DNA of 64,000 nucleotides from Litoditis marina. Lineage: Eukaryota; Nematoda; Chromadorea; Rhabditida; Rhabditidae. The DNA is taken from assembly GCA_964036275.1 (NCBI GenBank), contig OZ038433.1:37419336-37483335 (forward strand), read 5' to 3'. Position numbers and translations under genes: made by a program. Every line of letters begins with the position of its first letter. Position 1 is the stretch's first letter. Below the pieces are notes generated by a model that saw only the letters and a program-made list of their open reading frames with translations, was not told the DNA's origin and did no database searches. Below are positions 31,192 to 42,318 of the stretch, in pieces.

Positions 31192-32724
31192 ATGCCGTTG
31201 GATAAGGTAGAGACGATCGGACATAAACCGCGCCGCTTTCACTGGTATATTCGACAGAAGGTAAGGTATAGTCTGTGTCACGCAACAATAGCCCTCTACA
31301 GTAAGATTATATCTTGTAGGTATTGTGAATAGTTTAAACTTCGTTATTTCGTTCTCCACATTGATTACTACAATCAGAAAACTGTGAATCTAAAAGTCTG
31401 TTTGTTGGTTAGATAAATGCCCTTGAATATTCGAAAGATTACTGTAGAAAGTTATTGAGTGGTGAAACGGAGTATAATTTTAATAAGGTTAGGCTGGAGT
31501 ACATATATTTATTTTTGTCTCACAGTTCTTTGGGGATCAGTTTGGAATCTTGCAGTTCTTTTGTTTGCAGTAGTTGTGTTCACTGAAACATCACTTTTGG
31601 AGAGTACACGTCTTTGTTATATGAAAATCGGTTAAAAGCTGTTTGGAGTCCGAATGTATTCTATAGCAGCCCGTGTGAGAACGACGGGCACTATACAATA
31701 TTCGTTCGACCAAAAGCGAATTTTCATTGTTGTTTAGTTACATACGGAAAGATGTAACAGTTGTGCTGAAGGTGCTATCGCCATCTTTTTTCAGGTTCCG
31801 GACAAATGTGACTGTGAACCGTCGACATCAAATATCGAGGCCAATCATACTAGAGAGCACCGGAACGTGAGTTTAGAGACTAAATATTGTAATCTATGCT
31901 AAAGATTATAACCCGACTTTATAATATCAGGAGTATAATAGTCTTTGTTCTGTCTTTGCTTGTTTAGGGTTTTTTCTCAGGGAATTGGGCAGTATTGTCT
32001 ATTTCATTCTCACGACGACTTCTACGGTATGTATTTAAACTTTTAGATAAACCTTTTCACTCATTTCATGTGCTTGTTTTTCGAAGTTTTAATTAGCTAG
32101 TTCATTCAGTAAATGTATTGCTTCCTGATTAGAACGTATGTTAGAAATATATCATAGATGAGTAGGATTCTTCTGATTGTGTTATTCTGTTTCTGAGTGC
32201 CCGCTCGCGAGAAAAGCCCCAAACGAACACCTACTGCCCGGTTGCTAAGTAACTACCAGAGATTTCCTATGATCATATCCTCTCTTTTCCTCCTCCCTTT
32301 CCCTGGGGGGATGGAATGGATATTTCAGAGCTTCCATCCAACCACATCGATATAGTCATTGCTATTAATAGCAATATATTATCCATTAATTATGGGATCT
32401 TGCTGAATATATTAGCTTTAGTTGCTAATGAAGGCTCACTTCACTTTTGCACACATAGTTTTCATACTCGAAAGTCTCTGTTTCTAGTTATTCCTGGTAC
32501 ATTTACTTTCACTTGTAAGTAAGACCGACGTGACTATTATATTTAATTTATAGGTTGCTGCTGCGCCAGGTAGTAAGGAGCAGCTGACATGGTTAACTTT
32601 TCTCAAATTTTTTTGAAAGTTTAAACTATAGTCATTTCGTTTCAGTCTGACAGTATGCAGGAAGAGCTTTCGGATTATCGTTTCTGCGGGGGAGAGGTCT
32701 CCGCCAAATCCCTATCGAACATGA
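31192..32724 (+). CDS. Tentative five-exon gene, 93-aa Cys-containing protein
   Basis: Exons 31192-31260, 31795-31866, 31981-32026, 32554-32569 (16 nt) and 32646-32724 join with matching phases and good splice signals to give 93 codons plus TGA. The product begins MPLDKVETIGHKPRRF and contains CDCEPSTSN, QYCLFHSHDDFYGCCCAS and VCRK. No signal peptide, TM segment or family was recognised. The very small fourth exon is the weakest point. The last exon also reads open in another frame (DYRFCGGEVSAKSLSNMILI), so an alternative model is possible. Confidence 0.4.
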
Positions 32725-32889
32725 TTCTAATCGCTCTCATCCAGGAAATTACCTGTGGTTGGTTTCCGATCGTTTAACAAACCAGAATTCTTAATTGAAC
32801 ACCGGAGTATTTGGTGTAATAATTTACATTTGAGAAAAAGAAAAAGAAATGAATTCGTGTTGATGCTGAGCAAAGTTATGAAGAGTTGA

Positions 32890-33264
32890 TTATAATTCCT
32901 TTCTTTGAATATAGTTGAAAACACGGGAAACGGTGTTGACCAACGAAAACAACACTTTCACTACGACATGCTGAAATATTTTTTTAAGACTTTCGATAGA
33001 CAAGAAACCAATCTCACCAACACTAACGTGGACTAGCACTCCGCTTGGAATTTGTTGATCCCTATTGAAGTCTCCATATGCGTATAAATATTTGCGATCA
33101 ACAATCTTCTGATTTCTGATCTTTTCCGCCCGCAAAAAGAAGAATTCAAATAAACAGCTGTCTGCATTTGCGCCAACAAGCCCATTGTATTTGTGATTCA
33201 CTCCGGTATCAAAACGCTGCAGATCAACAAACTGTACCATTAAAATCACAGACCACAGAGGCAC
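32890..33264 (-). CDS. Unidentified 124-codon open frame
   Basis: The ORF is long for this AT-rich interval and its composition looks coding (KYLYAYGDFNRDQQIPSGV, then HVSVGEIGFLSIESLKKIF). No family is recognised. GTTGATCTGCAG near its start could be a splice acceptor, making this the last exon of a minus-strand gene, but no upstream exon was found. It lies tail-to-tail with the tentative gene ending at 32724. Confidence 0.3.
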   Translation of the reverse strand: MPLWSVILMVQFVDLQRFDTGVNHKYNGLVGANADSCLFEFFFLRAEKIRNQKIVDRKYLYAYGDFNRDQQIPSGVLVHVSVGEIGFLSIESLKKIFQHVVVKVLFSLVNTVSRVFNYIQRKEL

Positions 33265-34293
33265 AGAGGGTTTTCAAAATCTGCCGATATAATCATGAAA
33301 TTACAAACATAAAATTTGCGGTGCCAAACCACATAATATTAATGTATGTCTCCAGGCTAATGAGCCATCAACTAGCTACAAAAAAGTTGATACACACTAT
33401 TTGAGAATTTTGCCCCAGGATCTTGATAAGTTCATTCGAATGACATATTTTATTGTAAAAGGACTATGACGTTCGTACTTGAAGCAGGAATAAACCAACT
33501 CATCGTTCAGGTTTGATTTTCGCCACCCGGGAGTTCCAGTGGTACAAGGATGTGCAGCTGCTTGTACTTACCGCCTGTCGAATAATACAGGTACATCATG
33601 ACAGTTTCCAGTTCTCTAGAGATTAGGGATGCTCCTCAAGTTCAAAAAGTCGAGTTGCCGATTTTTTATCGAAACACTCGAAAAATTTTCGAGTTTTGAG
33701 TTCCAGAGTCCCAAAACGTCAAGTTTGACTTCGTCGACTAACAACACCCCACTAGACATCAATTGTGTATTTTTCAGTCCTCACGGGGTTGAACTGTTCT
33801 CGTGTTCCAAAGCACATAATTGTTCGAACAAATGCACCGTGCAGTTCAGTGACGTTTGCTTGCTTACTTTCCACGCGTATTCCCTACGCGGTTTTTATCT
33901 CCAACTTCAATAAAGGGATATGTGACTCAAAACGTGTTTGCGGTCTCTTTGGGTTGTTGTAGCTTAATCAGATCAGCAGAGTACGTATGCTAGAATATCC
34001 CGGCACTTTCATCCCATCCTGCGTCTCCGCAAACATATAAGAGGCGTCCATTTAAATAGTTTTTCAAAATTCAAATATTATGCCAATCTGGTCATTTTTT
34101 CGTGGAGCATGTTTCCATCAAATTTCGCACAATTCTGACCACATCTTCGGTTTCTAGTCAGAAAACTTACTGACAACTGTCAGAAGTGAAAACGGGCTTT
34201 TTGACGCCGGTCAATTAATATTCTGTTTTTTTTGGCATTCGTCAATGAATTGCCTCGTTCATTCTGTGTAATTCTGACCACTGTCAGAATGTT

Positions 34294-34360
34294 TGCGGGA
34301 TCGAACCTGCGGGCGCCAGGGCAAAAGGCAGACACACTGCCACTGCGCTACCGGGCCAGT
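34294..34360 (-). repeat. tRNA-like module, left arm of the 1.34-kb element
   Basis: On the minus strand, GGTAGCGCAGTGGCAGTGTG fits an A box and GCAGGTTCGATCCCGC a T-arm with B box. There is no clear anticodon, so it is tRNA-derived and faces outward. Confidence 0.7.
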
Positions 34361-34870
34361 AGTTAGGGCATCGACTGTCGTGGATATAACATGCGCCAGC
34401 CAAATCGTACTGATCGCTCATATAACGAGACAGATTTGAATAATGAAAACTAATGAGATCGATGAATTAAATAAGTAACCGGGTTTATTTGGTACCCTTA
34501 CCAGTTTTTAGTAAACTAATCTTTAGGTTACCGCAGTAGGTAACCGCGTGGTAACCTGAAATGAGAAATCGGTTACCTGTTAGTTTTTCATTGTGGTTTT
34601 ACCGTTTATTTGTACAGTAACCAAAATAAAGTTTCGGGTTACCAACCGGTTACCTATGTGGTAACCTGAAATATTACCAAAAACCGGTAAAGTTATCAAG
34701 AAACCCGGTTACTTATGAAATTGACCAATAAAAACGAAATGAAATTTTTTAAATTAACTTTCTCGACATTAAAAAGAAGTCCGCGGGGGTCTGGGGGGCA
34801 CCCCCAGCTAACGTGGCCCGCGGCTTAACGCGCTCCCGGCATGACTTACAGAAACTCGCGCACCTACTCA

Positions 34871-34945
34871 GTAGCCGCTGTAGTGTAGTGGTTAGCGCCG
34901 GCGCTTTTGAACTGACGGGGTCAGGTTCGATTCCCGGCTGAGACA
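34871..34945 (+). repeat. tRNA-like module, right arm of the 1.34-kb element
   Basis: GCTGTAGTGTAGTGGTTAGC fits an A box and GGTTCGATTCCCGGC a B box with partial T-stem, 75 nt overall. The middle does not fold as a normal anticodon arm. It is the plus-strand counterpart of 34294-34360. Confidence 0.7.
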
Positions 34946-35324
34946 GGTGGTTTGCAAATACAGTTTTGACAGTGGTCAGTTTCAGTATGCAAGTAACTGA
35001 CGATTGTCAAAAGTAATGTGTAAAATAATGACCGTTGTCAGACTTCAAGAAAATAATTGACCCTCGTCATTTATTTGGACGATAAAGTCTGCGAAACGGA
35101 ACCAGAAAATGACCATATTCTAAGTTTCTCGGCAATAAATAAAAAATTGAGCAGATTTGCATAATATTTGATTTTTGAAAAACTATTTAAATGGATGCCT
35201 CTTATATGCTATTTCTCTACTCTTACATCCCGCCGGGATGATGTAAGAGACAGAAAATAGTGAGGCAGAGCAAGAAATGCAGGATGGGATGAAAGTGCCG
35301 GGATCTTCCAGTATACGTACTCAG

Positions 35325-36060
35325 ATAAACAAAGTTCTCCCCTCCTTTGGCTATATAGCCGTCTGGACCCTCTCACGCGCGATAGATATGAGGTTTGATC
35401 CTTTCAAAGCAAGTTCATGCGGAATATGTTGCCCTAACCCGCTGTGCTTGTAGTTTGCTCCCATTTCTGGTCCGTCGAAATTCTTGATTTACGAGACCAA
35501 TCCACATGAGAGATTTTGACACTCCCAATAACGCTATAACGAAGTAGGACCAAGTTCATATGATCGCATACCCACACCACATTTTCAACATCGAGATAAT
35601 CGGAGTGAAAGGACAATTGTTCAATAGTCGCCCACTCCAGTTTGTGCACATATGTTTAACTTGAACAGCAAACACCGTCATGTGTGAATGACGTCAAACC
35701 GCGCGGAAATGATGCAAGAACAGCCAGACAACTGTCTGCTTCGAACCCTCTTACTGTATCAGGTTCACTGGAATGTCCGAAGGAATGTTACTATTGTGTT
35801 GTAGTAGTTCACATCCCATGAAAGTCCCATGAAAGTAGTGTGCTCAGCGGAAATGTCAACATTTGTTTTTAACAATTTGTACTTGAAACTCAAACTCGAA
35901 ACTAAACAAAAACTATAGCTATAGACACTTCAGAAAAGAAAAACTGACTATAAGAACGCCAAATTCCTTGAGAGCCACCACGTGTTGCCACATGGTGGAT
36001 CGATACAATTTAGTGGAATTTTCCAATTATTTACACTTTTCTCATTTTTTTCATGTTCAG
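35325..36060. other. Intergenic or intronic DNA without supported exons
   Basis: Earlier exons of the four-TM gene ending at 36726 were sought here and not found. Confidence 0.4.
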
Positions 36061-36726
36061 ATTGGACCCTGTTTTGCTGCTCTCCTCGGTAACTATCGCA
36101 ACCAAGCAGCTCTTGTCATTCCATTTATGATCTCTCAGGTTGGTAAAATAATTAGTGAAAGAGTCGATATGAGCAGAGTATCAATACTACGAAAAATTGT
36201 GATTTTAAGAATCATTCAGACAAATATTGTTTCAGTAGTGTACAACGAGCCAGCGGTTTAAAGACACTGTAATCAATCGAACTCGTATAAATATTTGAAC
36301 GTACAAGTAGTTCTGTGAATTATTCGGGGACAACAAGACGCCTACCCACTCTGGGCTAAAACATAGTTGCCCAACTGTGGTAGAAATACGTGAAATGTAC
36401 AACTGTTAGAGACAACCAATGTGCATTATGGGAAGTTTGTTATGAATAGTACTTTCATAAAAGTTCATATTTTCCAGACGATTTTCGGTTCGTATGCGGA
36501 TATAGCCTCGTACCTCCTACTAGTTTCTGACTGGAAATCGCAGAACGAGGACTCGTTTCTCTTCATGTCTCCACTGATCTACGTGGCTGCCCCTATACTC
36601 GTCTACACCCTGTTACTGGTTCTCGTCCTGTACATTCAATACAAATCGATTAGATTCGTCAGCATCAAGAAGTTGAGCCTCACAAAAAGCAGTGGAGGAG
36701 ACACGCTTGTCGAGTCGCTCATGTGA
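36061..36726 (+). CDS. 3' part of a second four-TM (LAPTM/DUF7027-like) protein gene
   Basis: Two exons are clear: 36061-36138, ending PFMISQ, and 36478-36726, ending ESLM then TGA. Both are in phase 0. They encode the last two hydrophobic segments (QAALVIPFMISQTIF with ADIASYLLLVSDW, then SPLIYVAAPILVYTLLLVLV) and a polar tail rich in Lys and Ser. Layout and intron position match exons 4-5 of the gene at 15559, so the two are probably paralogues. Exons for the N terminus and TM1-TM2 were not found upstream; they may lie beyond the element at 33980-35321 or be lost, leaving a partial gene. Confidence 0.6.
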
Positions 36727-37326
36727 AAGCACCCTAGTTTGGTATACTTCTCTTAGATTCACCCCATATCAAAAAGAGCTTACTATATGGCAATGTTGCA
36801 CGCATAATAATCGAAGACTGTACTCCAACTCATACAGCGACAACGCACCATGAATTCAAAATCTACTTAGTAATTGTATTAGTAATCTTGTAAGAAATAC
36901 TACAAAGAGTCCGACGAAGTGTCCGATCACTAAGCTCTCTGAATAGTGAGAGTTCTTTTTGTTCAAACTTTTATGTTCCTCTGATTCCTGTAGAGTGTAG
37001 ACCCACATGTTTTTCGTAGAAAGGTAGTTATGCATTTGTGAATGATGACGCTGTGGCAAAACATTCTTTGAACACCTAGTTTACTACAAATTTGCTCGGC
37101 ATTAATTTTTGCCTCAGTGTCATTAACGAACTTTGTACGTAGTGGTAGATCTCTTTCTGAGTTTTAATTCGGGTGCATTACCGAGCTATGTACATACATT
37201 TCATATGATAGACTTATTGATCGAATCGCTGTTTCAATAAATTATTTACTTCACTGAGATGTGACTCTTTAAATCAAAACACACGAGACGTTTCTGTTCA
37301 CATTAACAGTGAACCCCATGCGTAAG

Positions 37327-37380
37327 TTGTAAAGACTATCGGGCGCAGCGAGGGAGCGCTGCGCCCGATAGTCTTTACAA
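37327..37380. repeat. GC-rich perfect hairpin, 24-bp arms
   Basis: 37327-37350 is the exact reverse complement of 37357-37380 with loop AGGGAG. The GC-rich inner stem (GGGCGCAGCG/CGCTGCGCCC) stands out in AT-rich surroundings. Confidence 0.9.
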
Positions 37381-37383
37381 ACT

Positions 37384-37555
37384 AAATATTTTGAGGAAAA
37401 GGCTAATCTCGCTTTTCTTGAAAAAAAAAACAGAGTATAAGCTAGATCATTGTGAGTTGCAGTCAGAAATTTTCTCTTCGGTAACAAAAAACTCGGTATC
37501 CATTTTTTTCTCAAATTTTAAACCGAGCGAGATTAGCCTTTTCCTCAAAATATTT
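37384..37555. mobile_element. 172-bp MITE with 30-bp perfect terminal inverted repeats
   Basis: 37384-37413 is the exact reverse complement of 37526-37555 (core GAGGAAAAGGCTAATCTCGC). The AT-rich interior has no coding. It begins three bases after the 37327-37380 hairpin. Confidence 0.85.
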
Positions 37556-38919
37556 TTATCGCACTTCTTTCATATTTCTTGCACACTTTTCATCCAAAAC
37601 TAATCTTCACTTTATTAACACTCGTTTTTTATACTAATAGGAATATATTTCATAGAAATCACTGGTTTCATGAAACCATGTTTTGGCTACAGTCTACACT
37701 GTAAAAAAGGTTAACAGCAGCTCAAAAACTTCAACTGTTTTGGAAAACAAACAGGGTGAAAAGCCCTCAGAATCATTAGCGCCAATCTCCTGCGATGCCC
37801 GCTACAAAAGCGAGATACCAGCCAATGAAGCCGCAGACAGTCTGAGACAGTCTGCGTCTCCATGAGCTGCCCACTCTCTCGTCGAGGCCCCTACAAAATT
37901 GGCTTGGAATCGTCTAAGCCACCTGGAAATTTTGTTGACACTTTGCCGAAGTCTCAGTGGCTATGACTGAAAGTAAAAACAGTGTCGTGAGTGTCCCTTC
38001 TGTGAAGTGGGCAAATAGTACATGGACAGAATACGATCGGACCTTTGAAATCTGACAAATGTCAAATATAGGAATCTTCTGTGAGAAACCGACTTCCATA
38101 GTTGTGCAGTCTCACACTCCACAAATGAAGGAATAACCCATTTTCGGAATGCCGATGTCATGATATTTCATCTGAGCTAACAACTTCTACAAAAAATGTT
38201 GATCCCTTTTAAACGTCGAAAAACAATCCGCTGCGTGGCTGAATAAAGAGCACCTGTTTCCTGGTATAACTGTCAATGTGTTACCAAATGACATTTGCCC
38301 CCAGTTTCTCTGAACTGGTTTCAATTGCAATACGGAAGTGCGTCTAGTGAGCAGCTGCTTTCCGTGGTGCTTATTAATACCTACTTTTTAATTTGTCGAA
38401 ATATAATCGGAGATCACTCGAGGTGCATACTACGTACAGAATCAAGAAACACGTTTGCACACATTCGAGTTATTATGTGTTTCACATGTTTAGCGTGTTT
38501 TACTATTATGTGTTTTACATGTTTTTTTCCCGTTTTTTTTTGCACGAGAAAAAGTTTATGAGCTTTGAAACGGCAACTGATGTTGCGGACAACGGACAAT
38601 TTTGCCGTTTTCGTATACCTATCTTCCAATTCTACTTTTTTCTTAAACGAAAAATGATTAGAATATAAAACATGAAATTCCTGATGAATTGCTGAACTCA
38701 GTATGCTCATTTTCGCGTACAACTGCGAATGGTACACGTTTTCTCACGTAAAGGTACCATACAATTGAAATCCCATGTACATGAGATTTTTACTGCTACA
38801 AGGTCTTCAATGTATGTTCACTGAACTCGGTGACAGTTCCAAATCTTGAATAAGACGACTAGAGATAAATTTAATAGTCACGTAAAGTTAGCATTTTAAT
38901 GAGGAATTATGTTTTTTGT

Positions 38920-38970
38920 CATTGCACGTTTCTGAGTTCTGCTGTGACTTTGCAATTGACTAACAGTATA
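38920..38970 (-). repeat. Dispersed repeat R3, copy 2
   Basis: On the minus strand it reads TTAGTCAATTGCAAAGTCAC then AGCAGAACTCAGAAACGTGC; the CATGTT segment of the other copies is missing. Confidence 0.75.
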
Positions 38971-39347
38971 TAGGGGTTGAGGAACATGCTGTTCTGAACT
39001 TGAAACTCAACTGAGAAATCGTTAAATTCGGTGTGAGCAACTGTCGAAGATGGACCCGACTCGAAAACTTGGAACTAGGAACCTTAGTGTTTATTCAAAA
39101 ACTCGAAAACCCGAAATATTGAGGTTGATCAACCACCCCATCTTCTGTCTCTTTAGTGATGGATACCTCGGAAAGAACTGCGCGTTTGAGAGCTGTTCTT
39201 CAACATTTAAGAGAAAAAGTATGTTCTCTGCTTGTTCTTTCGGTTTCTGGCTATTGCGTGGGGGAATAGCTTTGTTCTGATTACTTCTCTGAACCCCGCC
39301 TCCTTGATTACAACACATCAGCAAACAAGTTGTTTCATTCGAGGGAA

Positions 39348-42265
39348 ATGACCACTTCTGATCTACCTGCTCACAATCAATCGATAATATACTGCTCGGA
39401 ATATGATACCCATCCGTCAGTCTACATCAATTCAATGCATGTTCTGACTGTCATTTCAACTCCACTCAATATATTTGTCGCCTATGTCATTGTGAGAAAA
39501 TCTTCTAAAGCAATGACTACATACAAGTGGTATCTTCTGGTATATCACTTTTGATCTTCAGTTCTGGACCTCCATCTCACCTCTGGCGCGGTTAGTAAAA
39601 AAAGGCATGACATATAGAAAAGTGTAAATATTCACAGTGTAATTTATCTACCCCCAACCAGAAACCAACTGTATTGTGGTTCTAAGATGAATGTGGGATC
39701 AGCATTTGCGAGGTTCCGTAGTGCAATCAAAATGGGTACTTACAACTTACGATAGCAACGAGAGAGGGAGCTAACAACATCAGCATCAGTAAGGGTCAAC
39801 ATCAATGTGAAGAATCTAATATTAATAAAATCGATTTAGTGGGTTACACCCCTGTCACTTTGTGACTCTTTCTGATATTGACAATATAGCGTAAGAACAT
39901 CAATATAGAACAAGAATAACAACATCATCGAAACGTGGGAGTTTCCAGATTCTGGTCATATTCTATCCCTTCATTTGTGTCTATCCGAGAGGGTTCTGGT
40001 ACTACTTGGGAGTTGCCTCTCTCTCCATCAGCAACTTCATCTATTATCTAGTTGGGGCTGTATTTTCTGGCATACTCATGTTACTGTTCTTTCGTTGGCA
40101 GGCCGTACTTCCGTCCGATCATTGGTTGAAGCTGGAGAAAACGGCAGTCAGGTGAGGATGATTTATTATACTTAGTCAATTGCATAATCACGTGAGACAT
40201 GTCAAACACAGCAGAACTCAGAAACGTGAACAAACAAAGTGCACGGAACTTCATTAGAATGCCAAATTTACGTGAATATTCATTTGATTTCTAGATTAAT
40301 ACGTGACCTAGTTCGGATGACGGAAACTCGAAACTACAATTATCTATCCGCTCCCCAGGCACCGTGGCAAAGCAAGTGTTAAGCTCAACCTAATCGAAGA
40401 CCTGATCACATTCTGGCCACATAGTTGCCAACTTCGTATGTTTTTAGCATAGCATAGGGGACCATACAACCTGCCTCAGATGGTGATCAGATAGTTCAAC
40501 TCAGACGTGACCTTTTCATGAGACTCTGCTACGGTGCCAGGTTCCTAAAAAAACACATGATCGATATCTTGCGGTTTACGTTCGTCCAACTAGGCGCGAA
40601 GTATGCTACCAAGCTCGAAATTTTGATTATTTGTTGTTTTCAGAGTTAACAACGATGGGAAAAAAACCCAAATTCACCCTAAATTGAGAGTACATCTAGT
40701 TAGGAAACCTTCACACAGGCTGTACCATATATGATTGTTTTAATCCATATAATGTTAAAATACATCAATTGTTTTCAGATTTGTCTACACACTGACCTAT
40801 ACGTTGGTGGTAGGTCCCATAGTCACCATGATCAATCTCATGTATGAGGACCAAGAGGAACTAAGCAAACAGTTGATGGTCAGCTATTTAGCTTAACTGT
40901 AACCTGTGACACGTCAAAATTTCAGAACGTGAAATCTGAAAGCAGGTGTTTGATGATGTATACACACGTCTCACGTGACATGATCGTGTTATAACTGGTG
41001 TTATGTGTTATCTGACAATTAAGACATCATTCTGTCTTTTTGGAGTCAGACTGTGAACTTCATGATCACCGTCGATGTTTTTTTTTCAAAATACGACTGT
41101 TTCACATCGTCAATTTTGCATCTACCTAACACCCACAGGACGTTTTCTTACAATAATTGTGTGCAGTTTACTGCTCTGTTGATAAAATAGAAACACCAAA
41201 TTTGGTAGTTGCAATCCTTTCAACCATGCCACAAATTGTATGTTCGAGTTCAGATATATTCGTGTGCTCAGTCATTTCTCGGTCTGGATGGCATACATCT
41301 TTTCGATCCTGAAGTTGTGAAGAAAATTTTCGCGCTTTACGTTGTCCAAATATTCATTGGTGAGTTTGCTCATGCGTATGTGGCGCGAGGGAACCACCAT
41401 TTTGGCCCATCAGACAAAAACAGCACTACCAGAATGCTCTGTATTCCACGAAGCCGCGTCTAGTCAAAGCAGGTCAAGATCAGAATGGGTTGGAAAATCA
41501 CAGAATAATGGATGTTCACTCCATACATGTATAGTCTGTTTCATTCCTACTGAGACTCCTACAGTAAGATTACAAAACTTCAAGCCTGTTTCAATGACGT
41601 GAATATAATCACAATTGTTTACAAACTTTGCATTCGAATCTGATCACCTATAACAAGAAATATTCAAATTCTCTCTTGATAAAGTTGAGATTTTCATTAG
41701 AAAACAACGATTGGGAAACTCGGAAATGTACTGTAGCAGTCTCAGTAGGAAAGATGGCGACTATACAATACATATTTGTGTGGATCAAAGATACGCAGAC
41801 GGGCTTGTCAAATTTCTCAGCTCCTGAAATGCAACTCAGAATTCGAAGTTGGAGAGACGCGGCTATAAGGGCAGAACTATTTTCGGACACTTGTATACCG
41901 GTGAGATGTAAGGAAACAGCGTATCTCTGAGGATAATGTAACCTGAAACTGAAACCCGGTTACTGTTTCAACTAACAATAAAACCCACATTTTGCGTTAG
42001 GAAAACAGGTAACATGTTTTTATTCTAGGTTAGCAACCGGTTACCTACTGAGAAAGCCGGAAAAAATTACTAAAATCCGGCTAGATATAGAAGTCACTTT
42101 ACAGGAACTGGTGTGGCGCTTTCTCTTCTCTTCCATACTCTGCAGATCTTACACAAAAACGTCAGTCACTTGTCGAAAGAAACAAGAAACATGCAGAAGA
42201 AGTTTGTTCTACAATTAGGCTATTGCGTGAGTTTTGAAGCATACTACCTATCTCTCTCTCTTCTG

Positions 42266-42318
<53 letters not shown>

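Larger units (their letters stand above)
33980..35321. mobile_element. 1.34-kb inverted-repeat element carrying two tRNA-like modules
   Basis: The outer termini AGTACGTAT/ATACGTACT lead into inverted blocks (CCCGGCACTTTCATCCCATC matches the right end reversed). A second inverted block is AAGAGGCGTCCATTTAAATA with AGTTTTTCAAA, mirrored near 35175-35205. CAG flanks both ends (33977-33979 and 35322-35324), a possible 3-bp duplication. The interior holds two outward-facing tRNA-like segments, several short TGACCACTGTCAG-like motifs and a central cluster of GGTAACC/GGTTACC repeats (about 34480-34700). It has no ORF of note and is probably non-autonomous; the superfamily is not determined. Confidence 0.8.
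36727..39347. other. Intergenic DNA with hairpins and dispersed repeats
   Basis: It contains the hairpin and MITE at 37327-37555 and one R3 copy at 38920-38970. The 107-codon minus-strand ORF near 38414-38737 reads across TGTTTTACATGTTTT-type low complexity. No gene is supported. Confidence 0.5.

Noticed and set aside
20573..39554. TGA reassigned to Trp in this genome
   Set aside because: The four-TM gene at 36726, the 158-aa gene and the second srh gene itself use TGA as the natural stop.
39540..39561. A 22-nt intron that would remove the TGA of the second srh gene
   Set aside because: GTATAT...TTCAG borders exist, but 22 nt is too short for nematode splicing, and removing it breaks the phase with exon 2.
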